A DNA stretch of 20,650 nt. Source: Seminavis robusta. Taxonomy: Eukaryota > Bacillariophyta > Bacillariophyceae > Naviculales > Naviculaceae. The position numbers and the translations under genes were made by a program. Positions 7,605-16,470 of the stretch are shown here, piece by piece (the first letter of the stretch is position 1; each line of letters starts with the position of its first letter). Below the pieces are notes generated by a model. That model ran no database searches, had not been told where the DNA came from, and saw nothing but the letters and a program-made list of their open reading frames with translations. The stretch is from assembly GCA_903772945.1 (NCBI GenBank), contig CAICTM010001930.1, positions 1-20,650 of the forward strand, written 5' to 3'.

Positions 7605-8471
7605 ATGATGGAGTCCACGTATAGGAAGTTTGAGGTGTTGGGAGACGTTTGCAACACGTTGCTGTTTGTGATCACTGCCGTGGTTTCCTATTGCATGCTC
7701 TACCGATTCCCTGATGAGTCATTCTTTGATCAGAGTTGGCTTGACAACGGATTTTGTGTTTCCAGTCCAGACTCCAAAATCTGGAATTCTCATATCTTGT
7801 CGTTTTATTCGGATACTCTCATGAGTCTGGCGCTGGCTGCCTCGTATTACCGTATGTATTACAATGCTGCAGTGGCAATGGAACCTGACCTGCAAAGGGC
7901 GCTCTTGGCAGGAGCCTCTCAAGGGGTATTCTTTCATGGTCTAGGTCATTTCTACTACGGAACCATGGACGCAACCGGTTGGGACTTGACATGGTCCAAC
8001 CGCCGCATCACACAAAGTATCATTTCCCACGCAGTCACTATCGCAGGTTTGAGTGGAATCTTCACAGGAACACTGGCATTGGCATCCTTTCCACGCATAC
8101 TGCTCACAGCAATTGTGGGAACTGCAGGATTGACCTTGCTGCAGGTGCCTCCGACAATGAATTTCGTATACCTGCAAGCCATCATCTACTTGACTTCAGC
8201 CCTTCACATGTTGTCCCTCAATACAAGGAACAAACAAACTCCTGCATATCCTGTATATCCCCTACTTCAGTTCCCCATATTGGCCGTTGGAGTCATGGAG
8301 TGCATGGCCTGTCAAACAATCTTGGCTCCTCTGGGAGGTCACTTGGTCTTTGATACTACCATCAGTATCACATGGCTGCTATTGCCACTCCTCACTAACT
8401 ACTATTTGGATCCAGCAACTGCTCATGGCCAGGATAGAAGCAAGGCCATAGCACCCAAAAAGAGTGTGTAG
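7605..8471 (+). CDS. Multi-pass membrane protein of unknown function
   Basis: This intronless ORF is 288 residues from the ATG at 7605. An in-frame ATG at 7587 overlaps the edge of the microsatellite and adds only MYLAII; one at 7608 is also possible. About seven or eight hydrophobic segments are visible: CNTLLFVITAVVSYCML near the N-terminus, DTLMSLALAASYY, a segment around GVFFHGLGHFYYG, several between ITQSIISHAVTIAGLSG and ALHML, then FPILAVGVMECMACQTILAP and TISITWLLLPLLTNYYL. The C-terminus is short, polar and basic (DRSKAIAPKKSV). HGLGH and the histidine in QSIISHAV lie in or near predicted membrane segments and could bind metal or pigment, but this is speculation. No named family is recognised. 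Consistent frame and hydrophobic periodicity make it a convincing gene. Confidence 0.85.
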   Translation: MMESTYRKFEVLGDVCNTLLFVITAVVSYCMLYRFPDESFFDQSWLDNGFCVSSPDSKIWNSHILSFYSDTLMSLALAASYYRMYYNAAVAMEPDLQRALLAGASQGVFFHGLGHFYYGTMDATGWDLTWSNRRITQSIISHAVTIAGLSGIFTGTLALASFPRILLTAIVGTAGLTLLQVPPTMNFVYLQAIIYLTSALHMLSLNTRNKQTPAYPVYPLLQFPILAVGVMECMACQTILAPLGGHLVFDTTISITWLLLPLLTNYYLDPATAHGQDRSKAIAPKKSV

Positions 8472-11400
8472 ACATACGATTTCTTTCTTTGGTCTTGCAA
8501 CTGTAGCCATAGGCTTCATCTACTTCTCTAAAAAGGATTATATTATTACCTTATTATTTTCAGGCATTCCCCTCCAGAAGAGCCGACCAGCATCCGCTGC
8601 ACGCCCATGGTTGCGTTCATGGCTGCATTTTACATTGTCCGTGTCTGGTTCTACCAACGGACTACGGTACTGGTAACCCACAAGTATATTACATGAATGT
8701 TGATTCTTTCCACATACCGGTACATGCAGCAGCAACGCCAGGTTCCTGTTTCCCCGGCAGGTTCTAGCTAGTTAGACTCATCAGAGGTTTTGCCAAACAG
8801 AATCATTCGCTCGATCCGTCGTGAAGCCGAAGTACTACCGGTATTGGTGGTACACGTATGTATGTTCCTACCGTGTGTCTATCCGCCCACACAATAGGCT
8901 CTTGCTTTCTCGAGGGGGCCACACAAATCAGCACCATACCACTAGATCTATCAATTGTGTATAGAAATTCAGACTGATTCACTTGTCTCGAGACGGTTCG
9001 GTATTTACTTACGTACGTTCGCCAATAGAACCAATGTTTGCTTGGGGGCTACGGTACGACGGAGACTCGCTAGTGCCAGGTATACCACTTTGAAGCTTTT
9101 GGATGTGACTCCCCTCACTGCGACACGGGTGATTTCGAGCCCGTTCATGAAGTGCACTGTATACTCGTTGCTTTACTTTGTTTGGACGGATGCGACCTGT
9201 TTGCGCGAGGCCCCTGTTCTCTTCAAAATTCGGTGATTGGGCCACCCTGGGTTGGCTGAAGTCGGGTACTGGTAGCTCTTTGAGACAACGTACGTTGTTG
9301 TGAGCCACCAATTGCTTGGCGCCCGTTTCTCTCCTACCGGATGTCTACCGAGCCACCCCGGTGATGTTGCACAAGCCACCATCGAGTCCTGACATTCACC
9401 CTTAGAGCAGTTGCAGCTTCGCCTATTCCAACGAGAAGGCAATCAAATTCCAGATGGACAATCTTCTTGCAGATGCTATTGTGGCTACAAAAGGAGCAAG
9501 ACTCTGGAAGCTCCAAACTAGGCCTCAGGTCGTGAGTATATGACGTCTTGAGCGTCGCTTGGAGGCGGTTGCATTGGGGTATCATTTGGAAACACTACGA
9601 GTACTGCTCGAAAAGCCAGTCCAGTCGCTTGGAGGCGGTTGCAATTAATTGGGGGCGCCTCTGTCGCACTTTTGACTTCGTGCCTGTTTGTGGCCTTTGG
9701 AGAACGGACTACGATAGTTCGAGTTGCTCAGTAGAGTACCGGTACCGGTAGCCACGAGAGCGTTTGAAATTTGACTACGTACTCAATAGTTTGTTTGATT
9801 CTTTCTCCCTGCCATGGCCTGAATACCATGTACTCGAATGATTGAATCCTAGGGCCTCGCACCGGTGCAGTGGCTCCTGAAGCACCGACGAAGACAACAC
9901 GACGATGGGATTTTTACCATCTAGTTGCGTCTAGCTAGAGCAACGAAGTAGTCAGAGCTTTCTCCTGGATACGCAGGAAGCCCAGAGTAATAGTCATGAG
10001 AGGGGACATGGCAACAGGATGTTTCAGCCTGCAGATACATAGTTAAATTGTTTGGTGACTTCGCGAGTGACAGCTGACTCAGTCAGTCATTAATTAACTC
10101 GACTTCACTCCTCAGCATGCAACCAAAGTTCAGGACAGAGCGAGCCTGCATCTGCCCAGTTTCTCCGCCGGACAGCGATGGAGCAGGAGACTGACCGAGA
10201 GCTAAGATACCCGTACTAGTAGTAGGTGCTCTAGCTCCATGTAGTTTGCACTGGCTGTAGCTACAGTGGCAGTCAGGAGCTATTAGTACGTGCGGCTTGA
10301 TTCGATTGATAATGGACTCTATCAACCTTCCAATTGCAAAGTCGAATCACCACTGGCACGTGTTGAGAAACCCCACAGAAACCGCAAGCAAGCAACTTTG
10401 GTAGCTATCTACCAGAGTGCCCTGGTGGCCGGCTGGGCTGATGATGAGAGTTGTATGATCTTGGACAAGAGGACTTCGTTATCGATAGACATACCGGTAT
10501 GCATAGCTAGAACGGACAAACCCAACCGTCGGCATGGATGCGCTGCTTGCTGGTGGTGGTGCTGCCACCGGCCACCGGTACTCGTACGTCTTGCTTGGTT
10601 TGGTCAGACTTGTGCGTGTTTTACGAGTAGAAACGCTGTATTTGCGAGGCATTACTGTAGCGTCCAGGTTCAGTACATGTAGCTGTTCAGTGCAGGGCAA
10701 ACATGCACTGGTACTAGCTATTAATCTATTTCAAAATAGCTACCAGAGTAACTAAAAGAATCGAATCGAATCAGCCAGATTGCACCTTCTTTGTTGCTTG
10801 TGCCCTCGAAAATGGAAGCGTTCGTTTACTGGAGTGCTCGCGAGACTCTCTCTCGGTATTCTACTAGCTAGTATCAATACATGTATGTAGTAGGTTGTTA
10901 CATGTACCGGTCAATTGGGTTTGGATGTTTGGATGGGCAAGGAGCCCGGTGACGCCAAGACCAAGCCTCGGCTCTCTCCTCTCTTCTGTCTGGGCTCATC
11001 ATAGGCTCATTGGTGAGTACTGGTACCACCGGTACCTTCTCATGTGCCGGCACATACCGGTACATCGTGATGCTGTGTTGACATGAGCATCATTCCAATT
11101 GGTTCTGTTCCGTGTTTTGTGAGGGAAGCAAGCTCAAAAAGTCCGTTTTCTTTTTGAGAAGAAAGGTGAAGAATTGTGTTTTTAATCGGTAGAATAACGC
11201 ACAAAAGAACGAACTGTTAAATAAAGAATCTTGGTGGATGGAGCACCCCAACCAGCGAGGAAAAGATCGTTAATTCTGTTCATCAATGTTCCAGTGTTTC
11301 TGAATTAAGTGTCGCCTTGGAAAGCTGCTGGTACGATAGATTTATTGAGACAAGGGAAGTTTCTGATCAGAAATGCCTGTGGGATGGACTCGAAATGACT

Positions 11401-11529
11401 ATAGTGTGACCGTGACTCTGTTGAAATGTCATTGCTACAGATCCCATGTATCTCCCCGTACAATATAAGAGTTTTGTGGATTTCTCGGAAGGCAGGCTCA
11501 AGATCGAATTTAACTTCGGCTTCAGTTTT
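8472..11529. other. Long intergenic region rich in CTAG and TACCGGTA palindromes
   Basis: About 3 kb has no convincing gene. The longest frame (10290-10682) has Trp/Cys-rich, non-coding-like composition. The stretch holds six of the 15 TACCGGTA octamers (8716, 8836, 9737, 9743, 10492, 11055), a 20-bp direct repeat (9554 and 9624) and many CTAGCTAG or GTACTAG-type palindromes. Degraded repeats or non-coding RNA cannot be excluded. Confidence 0.5.
9554..9643. repeat. Pair of 20-bp direct repeats
   Basis: GTCGCTTGGAGGCGGTTGCA occurs identically at 9554-9573 and 9624-9643, 70 bp apart. The following bases are partly similar (TTGGGG in both). No function is evident. Confidence 0.8.
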
Positions 11530-11539
11530 GCTCACAATT
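11530..11539 (+). promoter_or_regulatory. Shared upstream motif GCTCACAATT
   Basis: This is identical to the 10-mers at 5998 and 13690 and lies 94 bp upstream of the start at 11624. The sequence from here to the ATG is A/C-rich and looks like an unstructured 5' UTR. Confidence 0.5.
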
Positions 11540-11623
11540 TTCAACTCTTCGCAACTTGAAACAAATCCAAAGAAGCAACAGCAGCCTTTACCTTCTCTTT
11601 CACTAACAAGTAGATTCACCACC

Positions 11624-12022
11624 ATGGCATTTCTGAAATTCGGCCCCAAGCGCTCCAAGTCTACCGAGAATGCAGTTTCGCCCAAACCCAGATCCCGTGG
11701 TCCTCGCCGTTGCTCTACTAGCACTACCAGTGGCAGTGGCCGCAGTGGCATGGACATGAGCACAAGCACTGGGTCTCATTCTCATTCTCATTCTCAGTCC
11801 ATGGGAACTTCGTCGCGGCGTTCTTCCGCCATGGGCGGATCTCTGCGCTCTTCTACCAGCAGTACTGCTTCTCGTTGCTCCCGTGCGGAGCGAGAGTCGA
11901 TTAAAAAAGGTAACCTGGACCCTTCAGACATTATTGCCATGATGGAAGCACAAGCCAGTATGACTGGAGGAGAAGATAAGGCAGCAGAGATCTTTGAACT
12001 ATTGAAGAATAGGCAAAGCTAG
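11624..12022 (+). CDS. Small basic Ser/Arg-rich protein with C-terminal helix motif (family 1, member B)
   Basis: This 132-residue intronless ORF starts at the ATG in CACCACCATGG, a strong eukaryotic context. The frame is open 66 codons further upstream, but that part contains the GCTCACAATT motif and looks like 5' UTR. The N-terminus MAFLKFGPKRSKS is basic and hydrophobic. Residues about 20-90 are Ser/Thr/Gly/Arg low complexity and include a His-Ser alternation (SHSHSHSQS, about 51-59). The C-terminus (about 98-128) carries the family motif LDPSDIIAMMEAQAS, then DKAAEIFELLK, and ends four residues later. It lacks a signal peptide or membrane segment and is probably disordered except for the C-terminal helix pair. 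Function is unknown. Confidence 0.8.
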   Translation: MAFLKFGPKRSKSTENAVSPKPRSRGPRRCSTSTTSGSGRSGMDMSTSTGSHSHSHSQSMGTSSRRSSAMGGSLRSSTSSTASRCSRAERESIKKGNLDPSDIIAMMEAQASMTGGEDKAAEIFELLKNRQS

Positions 12023-12046
12023 CTAGGAAGCTAGAAAACTGGATCT

Positions 12047-12060
12047 GATCTGATCAGATC
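12047..12060. terminator. Perfect 14-bp palindrome in the 3' flank of member B
   Basis: GATCTGATCAGATC lies 25 bp after the stop at 12022. It is followed by the direct repeat AAGACTGATC/AAGACTGACT and an A-rich tract with AATAAAA (about 12106). The latter is a plausible polyadenylation region. The role of the palindrome in 3'-end formation is inferred. Confidence 0.3.
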
Positions 12061-13689
12061 AAGACTGATCAAGACTGACTGTATTTTAGAAGATGCATAA
12101 GAATTAAAATAAAACAAGAACACATCAAAGACTTCTACGAGCTAGTACTAGTACATCTATCTACTAGCTAGGCAGCCATCAGATTCTGTAATCGAGGCAA
12201 GTGCGTCAAGTGGGCACACGCGAAGCAAGATGTGTTTCAAGAGGTGTTTAGTACCGGTATATAGGCGTCCTTCTCGGCGTCACTTGCCAAACAGCCAGGT
12301 TGTTGCCGCGACTTAACTACTAGTAGCTCCTTTCAGCCAGTAGATGTACTAGTATGGCAGATATCAGCCACTTGCCAACAACTTGAATGCAGTCAGCCAC
12401 CGTAGGACTAACCCGACTTGACCTGCCTGGCTGGCTCAGCCTGAGGAGGTTGGCTGGAAGAGCAGAACCAGACCGCCGTCCACCTTCTAGGCGACCAGCA
12501 AAGATTACCTGCTGTCCCATGTACCAGTATGCATACCTGAAGAACCTGTATGATGTCGCCATGTCATGGCATGTTGCTCAATAGGCAGTAGGCAGCCATA
12601 GTAGCCAAGACATGGAGCCGTAAAATTCCCTAACAAGCAAGAAGCAGTTACTCCAGTAGTCTAGAGTCTAGATACTGGCTGTGGAATTGCGCAAAGGGGA
12701 CGAATCCACATCTAGCTAGCATAGCTGGCCACTGAGCAAACCCGGACTCTCATCTGTCAGCTCATCTATCCTTGCTTCTTCTAAGAATCTGATAACTGAC
12801 AGCTGCAGTAACCGTACTAGCTAGCAAGTACAGCTGTAATACCCCTTGGAAACTCACGCGGAAACCAAGACATCAAAGTTTGATTTACGAAACATGCAAA
12901 GTCAGCTACAATGTCATGATGTACGGTATCCACCGATACTACTGTAGCTACTAGACAGCTGGACATACCGGTACCACGGGGACCTGCACCACAAATTCCA
13001 TGGGTCGAAGCTCCAGATCAGTCTTCGGCAATCCACGTTGATCTCATGCTCGTTGATTGCACCAATGAACAGTCCAACTACTACATGTAGTACATACAAC
13101 GTACAACATACATACTATGTACTCAGTACTCCGGAGTATTTCAAGGAAACTCATAGTAGCCGCAGCCACCTCTGGCAAGCAAGCAACTCTTGCTGATTGT
13201 TGGCTAATTGGCTAATCGGACCTGCCTCATCCACCAAAGGCTCCGGCAAGTGAAGAAAGAACCACCCTGAAAAGCTCGGAAACTATCCGTTCAGCTGGAA
13301 GAGAACCATAAACCTCAGTTCACTGACACACAATTTTCATATCTTTGTTGCTTCCGTGGCCAGTAGGTCTACTATTGTACGCTTATGTAGCTGGCTATTA
13401 ATAGTACTGGTAGTATCCGTGTAGCGGAGGTATCCTCTTTCCAGTACGGTAGGTCCAGACGACCAAATAATCACAGGGATCGAAGGAAGGGAACTAGCTA
13501 GACTACCGGTAGTGTACTAGTATAGTCTACAATAGTAGCCGTGCATAACCGCCAAACTTCCGTATCACAGCATTAAATATTTTCCAGCTAGCTACATAGC
13601 TTGTACAGAAGGGGCAGTAGTGGTTTGCCAACTACCCGGTACTGAGTACATGTACATTTTGGCTGGGAAGAAAGTGTCGTGATCCTTGT
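12061..13689. other. Intergenic region, no supported gene
   Basis: This stretch is rich in CTAGTA/TACTAG and TACCGGTA palindromes (12252, 12966, 13504). Frames of 60-80 codons exist on both strands but none is persuasive. It includes the 3' end of member B and the promoter of the gene at 13814. Confidence 0.5.
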
Positions 13690-13699
13690 GCTCACAATT
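13690..13699 (+). promoter_or_regulatory. Shared upstream motif GCTCACAATT
   Basis: This is the third copy of the 10-mer, 124 bp upstream of the start at 13814, followed like the others by an A/C-rich leader. Confidence 0.5.
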
Positions 13700-13813
13700 C
13701 CCTTCCAAAACAACAGTACAAGCAAGCAATCACCTCCTCAACTGAAGCAAGCTGCGAAACCAGGAAAACCAGAACATCCACCAACTCATTACTTCACACA
13801 AGAACAAATCAAG

Positions 13814-14218
13814 ATGCACCTCCCATTCAAGCGCTGCTGCAAGACCAATGCTACCAATGCTAGTACCAATGCTACCAACGCCAATCCAAAGGCTCCATCC
13901 AAGCAAACTGCATCCGCACAACAGGATCTGCGAAAACCACCCAAGCGCAACAGCTCATCTCGAACTTCCTCCAGAAGTGAGAGACGTGAACGAAAGCGGG
14001 AGAAAGCGTCCTCCATACTGAGCCAAATGCACCCAGAAGACATGCTCATTGCGCTGGAACACCAGGCTAGTGCTGACCAGCAAGCAGCACAAAACTTCTT
14101 TGAGTTGATCCAGACAATGCCCACTCATGCTAATGCTAACAAGAAGCTGGTTGACCTTTATGACTGCCACTCAGAAGATGAATGCAGGGTTGCAGTGTCC
14201 ACACCAAGAGCAGCATAA
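13814..14218 (+). CDS. Small basic protein with C-terminal helix motif (family 1, member C)
   Basis: This 134-residue intronless ORF starts at the ATG in TCAAGATG, the same context as the genes at 6082 and 15645. The frame is open 45 codons upstream, but that part is leader-like. The N-terminus MHLPFKRCCK is followed by a Thr/Asn/Ala repeat (NATNASTNATNAN, about residues 12-24). A strongly basic Ser/Arg stretch (RTSSRSERRERKREK, about 50-64) leads into the family motif MHPEDMLIALEHQASADQQA, then AQNFFELIQ (about 72-99). Unlike member B it has a 35-residue tail with an acidic patch (YDCHSEDEC). No signal peptide is visible. Function is unknown; the RS-like region would fit RNA- or DNA-associated roles, but that is inference. 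Confidence 0.8.
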   Translation: MHLPFKRCCKTNATNASTNATNANPKAPSKQTASAQQDLRKPPKRNSSSRTSSRSERRERKREKASSILSQMHPEDMLIALEHQASADQQAAQNFFELIQTMPTHANANKKLVDLYDCHSEDECRVAVSTPRAA

Positions 14219-15261
14219 ACAATTCATAAACAATGCATAGACTATGGAACTGCATGGCTGTGTGGAAGCAGCCATTGCACGGCTCAGATCATGTTGCTGA
14301 TATGGTACCATTCTGTGATTGACAACCATTTGTTCCGAGTCTCCACGGATGCGGGCGCTCTATCAATTTTATTATTAAGCATACCATCTATAGAATACAT
14401 TTGACTACGTGACCAGTGTCCAGCATTATGTAAGCAAGCGAGTAACGTCAAGGAGTGTTCATTTCAGCATTTGAGCACTCTGTTTCCCAATGGCCTTGTA
14501 GGCTATTAATAGCTGAAAAAGAGAGAAACCTCGCCAGTTGCAGGCAGGCAGTGCTACATAGTACAAGCTATGTGTCCTGCCTCAGCAACTGGGCATTCTT
14601 TCAGCTGGTCGTGTCATGCCTGAATCTGGAAGCCACGAGCTGAATTCTTAGAGTATGATTCCTTTTGTAGAGATGTCCAGCAATCCCGCCCCCCTGTTTA
14701 GCTGGTGTAGATGGTGGGCCTTGTCCTGGCCCTGGCAGTAAAGACAAAGAACCGACTGCCACTCACATAGAGCCAAAGCGGTTCTGTACATCAACTCAAG
14801 TCTACTGTTACCGATGAAACTCATTGATCATTGAGTTGGCTGGTGCTGTTGGAAGTCCAAAGGTTGCGCCATCGGCATCCATAGCTACAGCCATTTGAAA
14901 GAAAGTTGCTTAGATTGCTTTGCTCTATAATGTATTACAGTATATTACTAGTAGGCTATTTTGTTCTACCGCCAGGGATGGCCGGCCGTTTGGTACCGGT
15001 ACGGTGAGGGGGGATGATATCATCAGCCAGCAGTTGCAAGATAGAAGGCTTCTGTAGGCGATTGGAGCATTCAATGCCGTACTTTCGGCTGAATGAAGTG
15101 TGCCCTCGTCTGCAGACTGCAGTCCAGCGTCAAGTTGGTACGGTAACGTTGTCAATTGCAAGTGGGTAAGGTTGTCCTCGTCACGTGTTGTCACGTGTCT
15201 GGGTTTCGTTCAAGATTGGATAGTCTTGAGCATGACTGGACTGAGTCGAGTCACTCGTTAC
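14219..15261. other. Convergent intergenic region with one long hairpin
   Basis: This lies between the 3' ends of the plus-strand gene at 14218 and the minus-strand gene at 15262. No supported coding frame was found. It contains the hairpin at 14511-14606 and a TACCGGTA at 14994. Confidence 0.5.
14511..14606. other. Long imperfect stem-loop; possible non-coding RNA or foldback element
   Basis: The 96-base segment folds on itself through four separate perfect blocks: outer AGCTGAAA/TTTCAGCT, CCAGTTGC/GCAACTGG, AGGCAGG/CCTGCCT, and terminal ACATAG/CTATGT around the loop TACAAG. Unpaired bulges separate the blocks. It is not an ORF. The shape is compatible with a small-RNA precursor or a tiny foldback transposon remnant. 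Expression cannot be judged from sequence. Confidence 0.5.
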
Positions 15262-15645
15262 TCAATGGACTCCCTTGTGCTGCCCCGAGGCGAGGGATAG
15301 TGTGCGCACGAAAGGGGCATCAGAGCAGGAAGCGCCAAAGCTATCATTGTTGGTGTTGGTGTGGCTGTTGCTGGTGGTATTGCTATTGGTGGAGAGTCTA
15401 AGACTGTTTTGACGATTGGATCGCTTGACTCTAGATCTTGTAGATTGGTCACTCATTCGAAGACGGTCACTCCCACACCCGCTTCGCTGTCTTCTACTGC
15501 TGCTGCTCTTGGAAGACTTCTTTTTGCCCTTGGCGTTGGTGCTGGTAGTACTGCTGCGGAGACCCATAGCCATGGACTTGTCAACCATGCCTTGAGGGAC
15601 GTCCTTGCGGGACAAGAAACCAAGCATTGGAAGAAAGCTGCTCAT
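15262..15645 (-). CDS. Small basic Ser-rich protein (family 2, member D)
   Basis: This 127-residue intronless ORF starts at the ATG in TCAAGATG. The N-terminus MSSFLPMLGFLSRKD matches MSNLLPLLSNLGRKD of the neighbour at 16920. A Lys/Ser/Arg tract (GKKKSSKSSSSRRQR, about 40-54) precedes STRSRVKRSNR (about 68-78), matching SSRSRVKRSDR in the neighbour. An Asn/Ser/Thr-rich tail follows. There is no signal peptide; the hydrophobic N-terminal patch is short and amphipathic. Upstream, TCACAATT on the minus strand (15734-15741) lies about 90 bp before the start, similar to the family 1 genes. It is likely a disordered protein, with a duplicated partner 0.8 kb away on the same strand. Function is unknown. 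Confidence 0.7.
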   Translation of the reverse strand: MSSFLPMLGFLSRKDVPQGMVDKSMAMGLRSSTTSTNAKGKKKSSKSSSSRRQRSGCGSDRLRMSDQSTRSRVKRSNRQNSLRLSTNSNTTSNSHTNTNNDSFGASCSDAPFVRTLSLASGQHKGVH

Positions 15646-15733
15646 CTTGACTTACTTTTTGCCTTGGCTACTACTAGCTAGCACAACGATGTACCGGTAC
15701 TTCTGGATGTTGTTGCTTTTGTTGTGGTGAGAA

Positions 15734-15741
15734 AATTGTGA
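15734..15741 (-). promoter_or_regulatory. TCACAATT motif upstream of member D
   Basis: This is the minus-strand TCACAATT, followed by TTCTCACC, about 90 bp before the start at 15645. It matches eight bases of the GCTCACAATT motif upstream of the family 1 genes. Confidence 0.4.
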
Positions 15742-16470
15742 ATTTTAGGCTCTGGATCGGGTGAGGTGATTTTGGCAACTTGACACCTCTTCCGTGAATA
15801 CGAGTAGTCCATCAATCACTTCTAAAATTGTTTTATTGATTACTACTGTACTCGTAGTAAATTAATTTTTTGACTTAGCTGAACTGGCAGAGAAGGACCA
15901 TGTTAAGTCTGGCAGTTGACGAATGGTTTACTTCAACATGTGAATGAGATGTCAAGAAACTGGCGGGAACCATTGACACTGTCAATAAAACTGTAAAACA
16001 AGCAAACGTCCGAAAAAGAAAGTGACGAACAGAGCTCCTCGCTTCTCGCTCATGATGTCCTTTTCCTGCAGGCAGTGTCTGCCCTTCCGTCTGCTCGTAC
16101 CGTACCAAGCAGCAGAGCTGTCAAAGCAAATATATATCGTAGGAGGGAAGGGGATCCTTGGCTAACTGTCTGGGTCCTTCGAATTCGGTCGGTAACCAAA
16201 TAGCTTGTCAACGCTACCCACCTATCTCCTCTGCCACTCAGAGCTAGCTAGTGCTAGTATCTGATCAATCTATGCTAATAATTATTTTAACCCGATGATT
16301 CGATTCCAGTAGTCAAGTTAGGTTAGAATGGAAGATTTAATTTACAGCAGAAGCATGGAAGTTTTTTTAAAAGCTCTAATAAAAAGACGCCAGTGTCCCC
16401 AAGAAATAGGGTCGGTCTAAAAACAAGAAAGAATTTGTTTTTGCTTGCCAGAAAGAGTGTGCAGGCTTAG
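15742..16470. other. Intergenic region, no supported gene
   Basis: A minus-strand frame of 77 codons (15875-16108) has a hydrophobic stretch but little else to support it. AT-rich sequence with AATAAAA-like tracts on the minus strand probably belongs to the 3' UTR of the gene ending at 16471. Confidence 0.45.

Noticed and set aside
7094..7624. 176-codon frame upstream of the membrane protein
   Set aside because: It ends by translating the TATT microsatellite (LFIYLFIYL) and overlaps the real start; composition is not coding-like.
10290..10682. 130-codon plus-strand frame in the large intergenic region
   Set aside because: Trp/Cys/Arg-heavy composition, no motif, and an equally open minus-strand frame over part of it.
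15361..15681. 106-codon plus-strand frame opposite member D
   Set aside because: It is antisense to a gene whose protein has a clear paralogue; the Gly/Ala/Val-rich translation is the shadow of Ser/Thr/Asn codons.
15875..16108. 77-codon minus-strand frame with a hydrophobic segment
   Set aside because: No conserved motif, weak start context and no paralogue; kept only as part of the intergenic description.
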